Source: Flavobacteriaceae bacterium
GTDB taxonomy: Bacteria; Bacteroidota; Bacteroidia; Flavobacteriales; Flavobacteriaceae
DNA: 35,821 nucleotides
NCBI GenBank assembly: GCA_003564185.1
Contig: PXFS01000103.1
Coordinates: 1 to 35,821 of the forward strand
Direction: 5' to 3'
Shown here: in pieces, positions 24,404 through 33,602 of the stretch
Position numbering within the stretch: position 1 is the stretch's first letter
Layout: each line of letters starts with the position of its first letter
Made by a program: the position numbers and the translations under genes
Notes under the pieces: model-generated
What the model saw: the letters and a program-made list of their open reading frames with translations, nothing else
What the model was told of the DNA's origin: nothing
The model's database searches: none

Positions 24404-25751
24404 TCCACTGCTTTAGCTCACCAAAGTCTAGACCACCATAATTTCCGCTACTCATTAAAAGCAATACATGATTATTGAAATGCTTTACTTTTAAATATTC
24501 TTGAAATTTTGATGCAGCTGTAAATACTTTTAAACCAGAAAAGTTGAATGCTTGTTCAATTTGTTCTTCAGAAATGGGCTCAAGACCTTTAATTTGAAGT
24601 GCCTTTGCAGAATAAAATACCACTGCTTCATCAGCATTTTGAAGACTCGACTTATATTCGTTGAGGAATTCAGCATTTAGACTACTATACGTATGCAATT
24701 CTAAACAAGCAATAAGTTTTCTACTTTCAAATTGTTGCTTTACGGCTTTTGTTGTTGCCATCACTTTAGATGGACTGTGGGCATAATCTTTAAAGACTTT
24801 CACTTTTGAAGATTCAAATAAAAACTCTAATCGCTTTGAAGCTCCTTTAAATGTAGCAATTGCTTCATAGAAATCATCTTCATCAACTCCCATATGCTGA
24901 CATATCCATTTTGCTCCAGCTAAATTTTGTAAATTATGTTTACCAAAAACTTCAATCGGCATTGGGCCTTCTGGAGTCATCAAATATGTTTCACCATCCT
25001 CAATAGTGTGCTCTGGAGTAGAGTAGGCATGTTTTCTAGTTGGTTGCGTGGCTTGTTCTGCTATTTTTTTTACTTCATCGTCTTCCTCATTGTAGACCAG
25101 TGTACTTCCCCTTGTCATTCCATCTACAAAAAGTTTGAATTGCTCAACATAATTTTCAAAAGTGGGAAAAACGTTAATATGGTCCCAGGCAATTCCACTA
25201 ATCAATGCAATGTTTGGTTGATACCAATGAAATTTAGGGCGTGGGTCTATTGGAGAAGATAAGTATTCATCACCTTCTAATAAAATAAAGTCGTTTTCTT
25301 TGGTTAAATGAACCATATTATCAAACCCCTCAAGCTGGGCTCCAACCATAAAATCAACTTGCTTATCATGGTAATTTAAAACATGTAATATCATTGATGT
25401 AATGGTTGTTTTTCCATGAGATCCACCGATTACCACTCTTGTTTTTTGCTTTGCATGTTCATAAATAAACTCAGGATATGAATAAATTTTAAGATCTAAT
25501 TCTTGTGCTTTTAGCAATTCAGGATTATTGGCTTTAGCATGCATCCCTAAAATTACAGCATCTAAATCAGGAGTTATTTTTTCAGGAAACCAACCAAATT
25601 TTTGTGGGAGTAAGTTTTTTTGTTTTAATCTAGATTTAGAGGGTTCAAAAATTTCATCATCACTTCCTGTTATTTCTTCTCCTTTGTGATGTAAAGCTAA
25701 GGCTAAATTGTGCATTGCACTTCCACCAATGGCTATAAAATGTATTTTCAT
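24396..25751 (-). CDS. mpl: UDP-N-acetylmuramate--tripeptide ligase Mpl
   Basis: A 451-residue Mur ligase that attaches the recycled tripeptide L-Ala-D-Glu-meso-A2pm to UDP-MurNAc in peptidoglycan recycling. Rossmann start IHFIAIGGSAMHNLALAL; ATP loop VVIGGSHGKTTITS at ~107-120; EGDEYLSSPIDPRPKF near 180; middle NLAGAKWICQHMGV and C-terminal DYAHSPSKVMAT. SAMHNLA and the EYLSSPIDPRPKF segment separate Mpl from MurC. Length is as expected. A TAATTTTG -7-like box (complement of 25805-25812) lies 53 bases before the ATG. Downstream is a possible partial copy of its own end. Confidence 0.93.
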   Translation of the reverse strand: MKIHFIAIGGSAMHNLALALHHKGEEITGSDDEIFEPSKSRLKQKNLLPQKFGWFPEKITPDLDAVILGMHAKANNPELLKAQELDLKIYSYPEFIYEHAKQKTRVVIGGSHGKTTITSMILHVLNYHDKQVDFMVGAQLEGFDNMVHLTKENDFILLEGDEYLSSPIDPRPKFHWYQPNIALISGIAWDHINVFPTFENYVEQFKLFVDGMTRGSTLVYNEEDDEVKKIAEQATQPTRKHAYSTPEHTIEDGETYLMTPEGPMPIEVFGKHNLQNLAGAKWICQHMGVDEDDFYEAIATFKGASKRLEFLFESSKVKVFKDYAHSPSKVMATTKAVKQQFESRKLIACLELHTYSSLNAEFLNEYKSSLQNADEAVVFYSAKALQIKGLEPISEEQIEQAFNFSGLKVFTAASKFQEYLKVKHFNNHVLLLMSSGNYGGLDFGELKQWIE

Positions 25752-25804
25752 TCGTTAGTCTTTTTGTAGAAATCAAATTAAGAGTTAGTAAATACTTAAG
25801 TTAC

Positions 25805-25812
25805 CAAAATTA
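25805..25812 (-). promoter_or_regulatory. -7 element before mpl
   Basis: Minus strand TAATTTTG fits TAnnTTTG and lies 53 bases before the mpl ATG. No TTTG is found 17-23 bases further upstream, so only the -7 half is supported. Confidence 0.3.
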
Positions 25813-25851
25813 CAAAAACAGCTTGAATAAATACGCATGATGTAAAGATGA

Positions 25852-26757
25852 TTATAAAATGCGTTTTATGAACACATCCAAATCTATCAATAGAATACAG
25901 AATACACCAAATACAATAATAAACTTAAGCAAGTTATGAAGGACTAGGTAATGAATTCTTTTTTTGGCATACCACACGCCGATAGAAAAACCGAATAACA
26001 ATACTATACTCAATAAAAAATAATATTTCATGTAACCCACCTCAAAATAAGTGAGCAATACATATACTGGGATAAGGCACAAAATAGATGAAAACGTGAG
26101 CAACTTCTTGGAAAGTTTAGGTCCATATTTAACAGGTATAGTCTGATAATCTTGTGCAAAATCACCTCTAAGATTCTCCAAATCTTTAACCAATTCGCGC
26201 ATACTTATAATAGTAAATAAAAACAAGGCATGAACAAAAATTACTAAATCAAAATTAATATAATATATAAAAACAGCAAAAAATGGCGTGACCGCCAAAA
26301 GAGCAGCTGCAAAATTACCTATGAACGCATATTTTTTAAGTCGATGTGAGTATAACCAAATCGTAAAAATATAAGCTGAGAAGAAGATGACCGAATTAAA
26401 GGATACATAGCTAGCTACAATGATAGCAACAAAGTTCAGTATAAAATAAATTGATAATTTGGTTTGCGGACTTACTAAATTATCGATATGTGTCTTTAGG
26501 GGTCGGTTAATTAAATCTTTTTCTGAATCGTAAAAATTATTTATTATATAACCCGATGCAATAACCAATGAACTAGCAAAAATAAGTAGGAATAAATTTA
26601 CATCAAAAATTATTTCTTTTGTACTTAAATGACTTGGTGCGATAATAAATATTGAGGCAAGGTATTGCGCTAAAATAATCATCAAAACATTATACCCCCT
26701 AACCACTGAAAAAAGACCAGCAAATTTCAGTAAGAGTTTTGATGGTTTTCTAGACAT
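25852..26757 (-). CDS. UbiA-family prenyltransferase (geranylgeranylglycerol-phosphate-type)
   Basis: A 301-residue integral membrane prenyltransferase with about eight helices. The first Asp-rich motif is NNFYDSEKD (Asn74, Asp77, Asp81) followed by LINRPLK, and the second is RELVKDLENLRGDFAQDY with Asp near 195 and 202, both binding Mg-prenyl-diphosphate. Flavobacterial homologues are usually annotated as geranylgeranylglycerol-phosphate geranylgeranyltransferase, but the acceptor is not certain; menaquinone or haem side chains use related enzymes. Ten bases separate it from the upstream mevalonate-kinase-like gene on the same strand, which fits an isoprenoid unit. Confidence 0.87.
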   Translation of the reverse strand: MSRKPSKLLLKFAGLFSVVRGYNVLMIILAQYLASIFIIAPSHLSTKEIIFDVNLFLLIFASSLVIASGYIINNFYDSEKDLINRPLKTHIDNLVSPQTKLSIYFILNFVAIIVASYVSFNSVIFFSAYIFTIWLYSHRLKKYAFIGNFAAALLAVTPFFAVFIYYINFDLVIFVHALFLFTIISMRELVKDLENLRGDFAQDYQTIPVKYGPKLSKKLLTFSSILCLIPVYVLLTYFEVGYMKYYFLLSIVLLFGFSIGVWYAKKRIHYLVLHNLLKFIIVFGVFCILLIDLDVFIKRIL

Positions 26758-26767
26758 CTATTGTATT

Positions 26768-27706
26768 TTAGAAAGTATAGACAACTTCTAATTTATGTCC
26801 TTTTAGCAATTCTTTTGCTTTCACAAAATCTTCTGTGAAACCTAAAATATATCCGCCACCCCCTGAGCCACATAGTTTCAAGTAATAGGCATTAGTTTCA
26901 ATTCCTTGTTTCCACAATTGGTGAAATTGTTTTGGAATCATTGGTTTGAAATTATCCAATACAATGTTAGACAGTTGTTTCACGTTAGAAAACAAAGATT
27001 TGAAATCTCCAGATAAAAAGTTATCTATACAAGCATCTGTCTTTTTGATAAAAGAATCTTTAATAACCTTTCTAAAGGCTTCTTGTTTCATGTTTTCCAT
27101 GAAGATATTCACCATTGGTGCGGTTTCCCCTACTATACCACTATCTAGTAAAAAGACAGCACCTTTTCCATTTGTAGCTTGCATTGGTATTCCAGCGGGC
27201 TCAATATTTTCTTTAGAATTGATGAGTATAGGCAAACTTAAATAAGAATTCAACGGGTCTAATCCTGAAGATTTACCATGGAAAAAAGACTCCATTTCTG
27301 CAAATATTTTTTTAAGCTGAGTCAGCTTAGATTTTTCTAAGTTTTCTAAAACCGTTATTTTATTAAAAGCATATTTATCATAAATAGCAGCTACTAAAGC
27401 ACCACTGCTTCCAACGCCATAACCTTGAGGAATTGAACTATCAAAATACATTCCTTTTTCAACATCCTTTTGTAGAGCATCTAAATCAAACTGAACTAAA
27501 TTTGGTTTCTTCTCTTGTAAGTCTTTCAAATAAACAGTAAAGCGTTGAAGTTCTTGATTTGACTTGATTGTTTCACTGTTAGGCTGATCCTCTATTTTTA
27601 AGGCACCATTATAAAAATTATATGGAATTGATAAACCTTTTGAATCCTTAATAATACCGTACTCTCCAAAAAGTAAAATTTTAGAATAAAATAATGGTCC
27701 TTTCAT
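26768..27706 (-). CDS. GHMP kinase, mevalonate kinase-like
   Basis: A 312-residue GHMP-superfamily kinase. SKILLFGEYGII (~8-19) is the N-terminal motif, IPQGYGVGSSGALVAAIY (~92-109) is the phosphate-binding loop and KLCGSGGGGYILGFTED near the end is motif 3. Context with the UbiA prenyltransferase favours mevalonate kinase, which phosphorylates mevalonate with ATP in the cytoplasm; Bacteroidota as a phylum often use the mevalonate pathway in flavobacteria. Other GHMP substrates cannot be excluded from sequence alone. Confidence 0.85.
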   Translation of the reverse strand: MKGPLFYSKILLFGEYGIIKDSKGLSIPYNFYNGALKIEDQPNSETIKSNQELQRFTVYLKDLQEKKPNLVQFDLDALQKDVEKGMYFDSSIPQGYGVGSSGALVAAIYDKYAFNKITVLENLEKSKLTQLKKIFAEMESFFHGKSSGLDPLNSYLSLPILINSKENIEPAGIPMQATNGKGAVFLLDSGIVGETAPMVNIFMENMKQEAFRKVIKDSFIKKTDACIDNFLSGDFKSLFSNVKQLSNIVLDNFKPMIPKQFHQLWKQGIETNAYYLKLCGSGGGGYILGFTEDFVKAKELLKGHKLEVVYTF

Positions 27707-27866
27707 AACTTAATTTTTAAGTTGGTTGATATTTACTGTGTAAAATAACTAAAAACAAAACAATAACCTGACTGATTTAAGAAAAGACTTAACATATTGT
27801 ATAATTTTTATTGTGTTATACTCAAACAAATAATTATACTGCAAAGATAAGTATTTATAAATGAAC

Positions 27867-28889
27867 TTATTGAATTAATTCGGCAAAATCATATCCAGCA
27901 AATTCTTTTTCAACTTCTTCTAAAACTTTAAATACATCTTCAGCTCTATCTTCGGTCACCATTCTCATTCTAAAGGGTTTAATATCTCTAATTCCTTTAA
28001 AATAATTAGTATAATGTCTTCTAGTTTCAAAAACACCTAATTTTTCACCTTTCCAGTCAACTGCCATTTCTAGGTGTCTTTTAGCCACTTGTACACGTTC
28101 TTGAATAGTTGGAGGTGGAAGATGTTTACCTGTTTCAAAATAGTGCTTCACTTCTCTAAAAAACCAAGGATAACCTATGCTTGCACGACCAATCATAGCT
28201 CCGTCTAAGCCATATTCATCACGCATCATAACTGCTTTCTCGGGCGTATCAACATCTCCATTCCCAAATACTGGAATGTGCATTCTAGGATTATTTTTCA
28301 CTTCTGCAATTGGTCGCCAATCGGCTTCACCCTTATACATTTGGGCGCGTGTTCTACCGTGAATAGATATAGCTGTACAACCAACATCTTGAAGTTTCTC
28401 TGCCACTTCAACAATACGAATATGATCATGATCCCACCCCAAACGTGTTTTAACTGTTATGGGCAAATGGGTATGTTTGACCATGGCTTCAGTAAGTGAA
28501 ACCATTTTATCTACATCTTTCAAAATGCCAGCGCCAGCACCTTTTGATACTACTTTTTTTACAGGACACCCAAAGTTGATGTCAATAATGTCTGGTTTTG
28601 TAGCTTCCACAATTTCTACAGAGCGCAACATTGATTCTAAGTTTGCTCCAAAAATTTGTATTCCTACGGGGCGCTCTTTCTCATAAATATCTAATTTTAC
28701 AACACTTTTTGCAGCATCTCTAATCAAGCCTTCAGAAGAAATAAATTCCGTATATACCACATCAGCACCTTGTTCTTTACACAAAGCCCTAAAAGGCGGA
28801 TCACTAACATCTTCCATTGGAGCCAATAGCAATGGAAATTCTCCTACATCAATATCACCTATTTTAGCCAAACTTATTTTTTTTTTCAA
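27867..28889 (-). CDS. dusB: tRNA-dihydrouridine synthase B
   Basis: A ~340-residue FMN enzyme that reduces uridine to dihydrouridine in the tRNA D-arm. The catalytic block IIDINFGCPVKKVVSKGAG has Cys108; FPLLLAPMEDVSDPPFRALC is the FMN-binding start and DGAMIGRASIGYPWFFRE the C-terminal flavin motif. No ATG is available at the start: the frame opens with TTG at 28887-28889 before a run of ten A, or with TTG at 28869-28871, giving MAKIGDIDVGEFPLLLAPMED. I favour the second, which matches family N-termini and puts the A-rich stretch in the ribosome-binding position. Confidence 0.94.
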   Translation of the reverse strand: MKKKISLAKIGDIDVGEFPLLLAPMEDVSDPPFRALCKEQGADVVYTEFISSEGLIRDAAKSVVKLDIYEKERPVGIQIFGANLESMLRSVEIVEATKPDIIDINFGCPVKKVVSKGAGAGILKDVDKMVSLTEAMVKHTHLPITVKTRLGWDHDHIRIVEVAEKLQDVGCTAISIHGRTRAQMYKGEADWRPIAEVKNNPRMHIPVFGNGDVDTPEKAVMMRDEYGLDGAMIGRASIGYPWFFREVKHYFETGKHLPPPTIQERVQVAKRHLEMAVDWKGEKLGVFETRRHYTNYFKGIRDIKPFRMRMVTEDRAEDVFKVLEEVEKEFAGYDFAELIQ

Positions 28890-28977
28890 AAATACAATAA
28901 AAATATTTCTAGCTATAATTTGTAGGAAAGTGAAGCAAAAAAATAATCTAAAATTTAATCTCTAGCCAGTTGAATAA

Positions 28978-29776
28978 CTAAAGTAATTCTCCACATTTCT
29001 TACAAAATTTTGCTTCAGAATCATGCTTTTTTTCTCCACAATTTCTACAATGTTTTGTATTGACATTAGACCTTCTCATGATGGTCATTTCGGAGGTAAC
29101 AATACCTGTGGGCACGGCTATAATACCATAACCTAAAATCATTATAAATGAAGCTACAAACTGCCCTAGAGGTGTCACCGGATGGATGTCACCATAGCCC
29201 ACTGTTGTTAGGGTAACAATTGTCCAATAAATACTTTTAGGTATAGAGCTAAATCCATGTTCAGGATCCTCCACTAAGTACATGACTGTTCCAGCAATAA
29301 AAGAAGATATTAATACTGCATAAATGAAAATAAAAATTTTTGGTAAACTTTTATTTATAGCCGTCATCAAAAAGTCTCCTGCTCCAAAATAACGTTCTAA
29401 CTTGAGCACTCTAAAAACCCTAAGTAAACGAAGTGCTCTTAGCGTAAGTAAAGCTCCAGAACCCGTAAAAACAAGCGAAAGGTAAAGTGGTAAAGTGGCT
29501 AAAAAATCTATGATTCCGTAAAAACTAAAAATATATTTAGAAGGTTTTTTGACAACAATAATTCTCAACATATATTCTATGGTAAAAAAAAATGGTGATG
29601 ATCCATTCACCAATTAGAAGGTAGTAGTGGTATTCATTGTAGATAAATTCAACTGAGTCTAATAAAACAAAAGCTAAGCTTAAAAGTATTAAAATTAATA
29701 AAGCAATATCAAATGCTTTGCCCATTGGCGTATCTGCCTCGTAAATAATTTCATGAATTCGTTCTTTCCAAGTCAA
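28978..29776 (-). pseudogene. Voltage-gated K+ channel, split by a one-base frameshift
   Basis: Two frames on the minus strand join into one ~265-residue six-helix Kv-type channel. The first (29537-29776) starts MTWKERIHEI and carries S1-S2 up to GEWIITIFF; there the frame shifts, and TIEYMLRIIVV continues in the second frame (ends at 28978). The second part holds S3, an arginine-rich S4 (TLRALRLLRVFRVLKLERYF), the pore filter TVGYGD and S6, then a C-terminal zinc-ribbon-like pair of CxxC motifs (CRNCG, CKKCG). The break falls exactly on a nine-T run (complement of 29584-29592); eight T would restore one frame. It may be a sequencing error, a true loss, a phase-variable switch or transcriptional slippage. 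Confidence 0.82.
29584..29592 (-). other. A9/T9 homopolymer at the K+ channel frameshift
   Basis: Nine consecutive A on the plus strand, read as T9 in the channel gene between ATC ATC ACC and ACC ATA GAA. With T8 the reading is I-I-T-I-F-F-T-I-E-Y-M, joining the two channel halves; with T9 it is I-I-T-I-F-F-Y-H-R. Confidence 0.9.
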
Positions 29777-29855
29777 TGTATTAAATTTTAAGCTGATTAA
29801 GGAATAAAACTAATGGATTCGTTCGAATTTTACAAAAAATATTGCATCTTAAAAT

Positions 29856-30527
29856 TTAATCCCTAGCACCAAAAATCTTGCTTCCAATTCTAATCATTGT
29901 ACTTCCATGCTCAATAGCAATTTGGTAATCGCCTGTCATTCCCATAGATAGCACATCAAAATTATGCTTGGTTTTTAATTCTCGATAGAGGTTTTGAAGT
30001 TGAGAAAATTCGCGTCTTATTTGTTCTTTGTCATCTGTAAAAGTAGCCATACCCATTAAGCCTCTAATGTTCACATGAGTGTAATTTTTAAGGCGCTCAT
30101 CCGCTAAAAAATCAGTAATTTCTTGACTACTCATACCGTATTTAGAATCTTCTTCGGCAATCTTCATTTGGAGTAAACAATCAATAACTCGACCCTCTTG
30201 TTTAGCTCGTTTATTGATTTCTTTTAACAATTTCATTTTATGAACGGCATGAACCATACTTACATAAGGTGCCATGTATTTGACTTTATTAGTTTGTACA
30301 TGACCTACCATATGCCACTCAATATCTTTTGGTAAAGCCTCCCATTTATCGGTCATTTCCTGAATCTTATTCTCACCAAAAATACGTTGACCAGCATGGT
30401 AAGCTTCCATTAAATCTTCATTAGGTTTGGTTTTTGAAACGGCAACCAATTCAACAGTTGAAGGGATTTCTGACTTTATCTGGGCTATATTTCTTGCAAT
30501 ATTCATATTAATAAAATTATACATCAA
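29856..30527 (-). CDS. YggS/PROSC-family PLP homeostasis protein
   Basis: A cytoplasmic PLP-binding protein of about 216-223 residues. VELVAVSKTKP carries the PLP lysine (Lys32 from the first Met, Lys25 from Met8), FGENKIQEM, EWHMVGHVQTNKVKY and the C-terminal LSMGMTGDYQIAIEHGSTMIRIG are the family signature. YggS proteins buffer pyridoxal phosphate and affect amino-acid metabolism, without a known enzyme activity. The first ATG gives MMYNFINMNIARN; Met8 (30506), giving MNIARNIAQIKSE, fits homologues better. Next on the same strand after aroB (45 bases after its stop, or 66 to Met8). Confidence 0.93.
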   Translation of the reverse strand: MMYNFINMNIARNIAQIKSEIPSTVELVAVSKTKPNEDLMEAYHAGQRIFGENKIQEMTDKWEALPKDIEWHMVGHVQTNKVKYMAPYVSMVHAVHKMKLLKEINKRAKQEGRVIDCLLQMKIAEEDSKYGMSSQEITDFLADERLKNYTHVNIRGLMGMATFTDDKEQIRREFSQLQNLYRELKTKHNFDVLSMGMTGDYQIAIEHGSTMIRIGSKIFGARD

Positions 30528-30571
30528 AAGAAAAAAAGGAAAACGATTAAAAAAAATAATTTGGAAAAACT

Positions 30572-31648
30572 TTAGAATTCAATATCCTGGTAAAATTGAA
30601 AAGCATCTTGGATTGCATTTTCAGGTACCACACAATCTATTTTACATTTTCCTATTTCTTCCAATAAAACAAAATTCACTTGATCTCCTCTATTTTTTTT
30701 ATCAAACTTGGTCAATTGTATGATTTTTGCAATATCCTCACTGGTAAAACTTACTTTTGAAAAATATCGAGTAATCACCTCAACTATACGATTTAATTGA
30801 GATATAGGCATTGATACTAGTTCTACCGACAAAAAAGCGGCTAAAATCATTCCAACAGCCACAGCTTCTCCATGTAAAAGTTGTTTTTTTGAATCTCCCA
30901 AGAAATAAGATTCTATAGCATGACCAAGTGTGTGTCCAAAATTTAATGTTTTTCGAATGCCTTTTTCGGTAGGGTCAGCTTCAACTACACTAACTTTAAT
31001 TTCAATAGACTCAAGAATTAAATCTTCTAAAACTGATGCATCCATTTGATGCATTTGCTCAAATTTAGACCAGTAAGTCGGATTATAAATCAGCCCATGC
31101 TTCAACATTTCAGCTAATCCACTTTTCATTTGTTGCGTAGGAAGCGTATTCAAATAAGCAGGATTTATAAAGACTTTTGGCGGCTGTTGAATGACTCCAA
31201 CTTGATTTTTCAGATTTCCTAAATCAACACCGTTTTTACCACCAATAGAAGCATCTACCATAGCTAATAAAGAAGTAGGAAAATGAACAAAATCAATTCC
31301 CCTTCGGTAAGTACAAGCAACAAATCCCCCTAAATCAGTCACCACTCCTCCCCCTAAATTAATGAGTAAAGAATTTCTATCTGCTTTTAGTTCTGACATG
31401 GCTTGCCAAACCTGAGAACAAGTTTCAATATTTTTTCCTTCTTCTCCAGCTGGAATTTCAATAACTTCAATAGGCAAATACGTTGCAAAATTTTTAAGAA
31501 AGTTTGTTAAGCAATACTCATGTGTATTGGTATCTACCAACAAAAAAACCTTGGAATATTGGTTGGCTTCAATCCAAGCACTTAACTGTTTTTCAGCAGA
31601 TTGCGATACGATTATTTCAGAATTACTTAAACGGATTAAATGTTGCAT
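30572..31648 (-). CDS. aroB: 3-dehydroquinate synthase
   Basis: A 358-residue enzyme converting DAHP to 3-dehydroquinate, step two of the shikimate pathway, with NAD+ and a divalent metal. NAD-binding LGGGVVTDLGGFVACTYRRG, the TSLLAMVDASIGGKNGVD segment, metal ligands in the LAEMLKHGLI (Glu) and FGHTLGHAIE (His) motifs, and HGEAVAVGM are all intact. Length is usual. A -7-like TAATTTTG (complement of 31669-31676) lies 20 bases before the ATG. It is divergent from proline dehydrogenase across 164 bases. Confidence 0.95.
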   Translation of the reverse strand: MQHLIRLSNSEIIVSQSAEKQLSAWIEANQYSKVFLLVDTNTHEYCLTNFLKNFATYLPIEVIEIPAGEEGKNIETCSQVWQAMSELKADRNSLLINLGGGVVTDLGGFVACTYRRGIDFVHFPTSLLAMVDASIGGKNGVDLGNLKNQVGVIQQPPKVFINPAYLNTLPTQQMKSGLAEMLKHGLIYNPTYWSKFEQMHQMDASVLEDLILESIEIKVSVVEADPTEKGIRKTLNFGHTLGHAIESYFLGDSKKQLLHGEAVAVGMILAAFLSVELVSMPISQLNRIVEVITRYFSKVSFTSEDIAKIIQLTKFDKKNRGDQVNFVLLEEIGKCKIDCVVPENAIQDAFQFYQDIEF

Positions 31649-31668
31649 TTTGCTTGATGTTAAAATGA

Positions 31669-31676
31669 CAAAATTA
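31669..31676 (-). promoter_or_regulatory. -7 element before aroB
   Basis: Minus strand TAATTTTG fits TAnnTTTG and stands 20 bases before the aroB ATG. A TTTG lies 13 bases upstream of it, shorter than the usual 17-23 spacer, so the full promoter is uncertain. Confidence 0.35.
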
Positions 31677-31812
31677 ATCGATTTATATTCAAAAAAATAG
31701 CAATCGGATTAATATATTTATGCAAAAAATTAAATAAATTCGCCCAGCGAAATTACGAAATATTAAAAACTTAAGGCGTATTTTAAAAATATTGCTAACA
31801 AAAGCATTTTAA

Positions 31813-33006
31813 ATGATTGATACTAAAATATTCAACAACACCAAAAGAGCATTTATATTAAAATCTAATAGCGACTTGAAACGGTCGGTTTTTATTTTTA
31901 GGCTAATGAGCTTCCCTTTTTTGGTACCTGTATTAACGTTTTTCACTAATTTATCATTGAAGTTAAAGCTCCCAGTTGAATGGATCATTAGAAAAACCAT
32001 ATTTGCCCAATTCTGTGGAGGCGAATCCCAGAAAGAATGTTTACCGCTTGTTAAATTAATGTACTCTAAGAATGTACATTCAGTATTAGATTATTCAGTA
32101 GAAGGAAAAGAAACCGAAGCCGATTTTGACAAAGCTGCCGAAAACAAAATAGCAATCATCAAGTTTGCTAGCGAAGCCAAAGAAATTCCATTTGCTGTTG
32201 CTAAGCCTACAGGATTGGGAAGGTTTAGTATTTGGGAAAAAGTCACCTGCAATGAAGTCCTTTCAGCAGAAGAAGAAAAAGAATGGGAACGCATCAAAGA
32301 CCGATTTGAACGAGTGTGTCAAGCAGCTTATGATTACAACACAAAATTGTTAATAGATGCAGAAGAATCTTGGATGCAGGACGCAGCTGACCAACTCTGT
32401 GAAGAAATGATGAAAAAATTCAATAAAGAAAAAGTAATCATTTACAATACTCTTCAATGCTATCGTTGGGATCGACTAACATATACTAAAGAACTGCATG
32501 AACGTGCTAGTAAAGAAGACTTTAAATTAGGTTTTAAAATTGTTAGGGGAGCTTACATGGAAAAAGAAAATAAACGAGCAAAAAGAAAAGGGTACCCCAC
32601 TCCTATTTGTGAAGATAAAGAAGCTACCGATGTAAACTTTAATGCAGTTATGACCTACTGTCTTGATAATTTAGAAGATATTTGGTTGTTTATAGGAACG
32701 CACAACGAGGTAAGTAGTTATATGGCGTTGCAATTATTGGGACAAAAAGGCGTTGACTTAAATGATGACCGCATTTGGTTTGGTCAATTATACGGAATGA
32801 GTGATCATATTAGCTATAATATAGGAGCTGAAAATTCTAACGCCATCAAATTATTACCCTTTGGGCCTATTCGGGATGTTGTTCCTTATCTAATTAGAAG
32901 AGCCGAAGAAAATTCTTCTGTGCAAGGCGAAGCCGGTAGAGAGCTAGCTTTATTGTTAGAAGAACAACACCGTAGAGATGGCCAGTATGTAAAACGTGTT
33001 GAATAA
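31813..33006 (+). CDS. Proline dehydrogenase (monofunctional)
   Basis: A 397-residue flavoenzyme oxidising proline to pyrroline-5-carboxylate, passing electrons to the respiratory chain; probably membrane-peripheral. Beta/alpha-barrel motifs include LLIDAEESWMQ, YNTLQCYRWDRL, FKIVRGAYMEKEN, FIGTHNEVSSYMAL and FGQLYGMSDHISYNIG, ending with the substrate-binding VPYLIRRAEENSS. It is far too short for a bifunctional PutA and carries no aldehyde-dehydrogenase part, as usual in Bacteroidota. The stop overlaps the DinB-like gene's ATG by one base. Confidence 0.93.
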   Translation: MIDTKIFNNTKRAFILKSNSDLKRSVFIFRLMSFPFLVPVLTFFTNLSLKLKLPVEWIIRKTIFAQFCGGESQKECLPLVKLMYSKNVHSVLDYSVEGKETEADFDKAAENKIAIIKFASEAKEIPFAVAKPTGLGRFSIWEKVTCNEVLSAEEEKEWERIKDRFERVCQAAYDYNTKLLIDAEESWMQDAADQLCEEMMKKFNKEKVIIYNTLQCYRWDRLTYTKELHERASKEDFKLGFKIVRGAYMEKENKRAKRKGYPTPICEDKEATDVNFNAVMTYCLDNLEDIWLFIGTHNEVSSYMALQLLGQKGVDLNDDRIWFGQLYGMSDHISYNIGAENSNAIKLLPFGPIRDVVPYLIRRAEENSSVQGEAGRELALLLEEQHRRDGQYVKRVE

Positions 33007-33527
33007 TGAGAAAAAAAGAGATTTCTAAAAATGAACATGACCCCTACTACTCACGTTATCTTCAACTTGTTGATGATGAAACTAACTTAATTGAAAGTTT
33101 TGAAAAAGGTCTTGAAGAATACCTTAATTTTTACCAAAATATTCCTGTTGAAAAACTTCACTATTCCTATGCTGAAGGCAAATGGACTCCCAAAGAAGTA
33201 CTACAGCATATCATAGATACCGAGCGCATCTTTTGTTATAGAGCATTGCGAATTGCTAGAAAAGATTACACCAAATTACCTGGATTTGATCAGGATTTAT
33301 ATGTTCCTAATTCTTATGCGAATTTAAAAAGTTTGGATCAACTTCTAGATGAATATACTTCTCTAAAGAGAGCCAATATATCTCTCTACAAAGGTTTTCC
33401 GCAAGAATCCCTTAAATATATTGGTAAAGTCAGCAATAGCGAAGTTTCTGTAAGAGTTATACCCTTTATTTTAACGGGTCACGAAAAACATCATATCAAC
33501 TTATTTAGAGAAAGATACGATATTTAA
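33006..33527 (+). CDS. DinB-superfamily protein
   Basis: A 173-residue protein of the DinB/YfiT-like four-helix bundle. LHYSYAEGKWTPKEVLQHIIDTERIF supplies the first metal His (in QHIID) and ILTGHEKHHINLF the second pair, as in metal-dependent members. Such proteins include thiol-dependent transferases, but a reaction cannot be assigned. It starts on the last base of the proline dehydrogenase stop, so the pair is translationally coupled; a functional link to proline catabolism is not known to me. No signal peptide, so cytoplasmic. Confidence 0.87.
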   Translation: MRKKEISKNEHDPYYSRYLQLVDDETNLIESFEKGLEEYLNFYQNIPVEKLHYSYAEGKWTPKEVLQHIIDTERIFCYRALRIARKDYTKLPGFDQDLYVPNSYANLKSLDQLLDEYTSLKRANISLYKGFPQESLKYIGKVSNSEVSVRVIPFILTGHEKHHINLFRERYDI

Positions 33528-33548
33528 GATTTATTAAAATCATCTTAT

Positions 33549-33556
33549 TATATTTG
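33549..33556 (+). promoter_or_regulatory. -7 element before the GLUG protein gene
   Basis: TATATTTG fits TAnnTTTG and precedes the ATG at 33603 by 46 bases. A matching -33 TTTG is not apparent. The weak inverted repeat TAAGAT (33525-33530)/ATCTTA (33542-33547) sits next to it. Confidence 0.35.
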
Positions 33557-33602
33557 TACTTTAGTTTTCATTTAATTTGTTAAATGAAATAAAATATTAT
33601 TT

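Noticed and set aside
31813-33006. Bifunctional PutA
   Set aside because: 397 residues with only the proline dehydrogenase barrel; no aldehyde dehydrogenase domain follows.
33525-33547. Terminator after the DinB-like gene
   Set aside because: Stem of only six A/T-rich pairs with a long loop and no proper U-tract.
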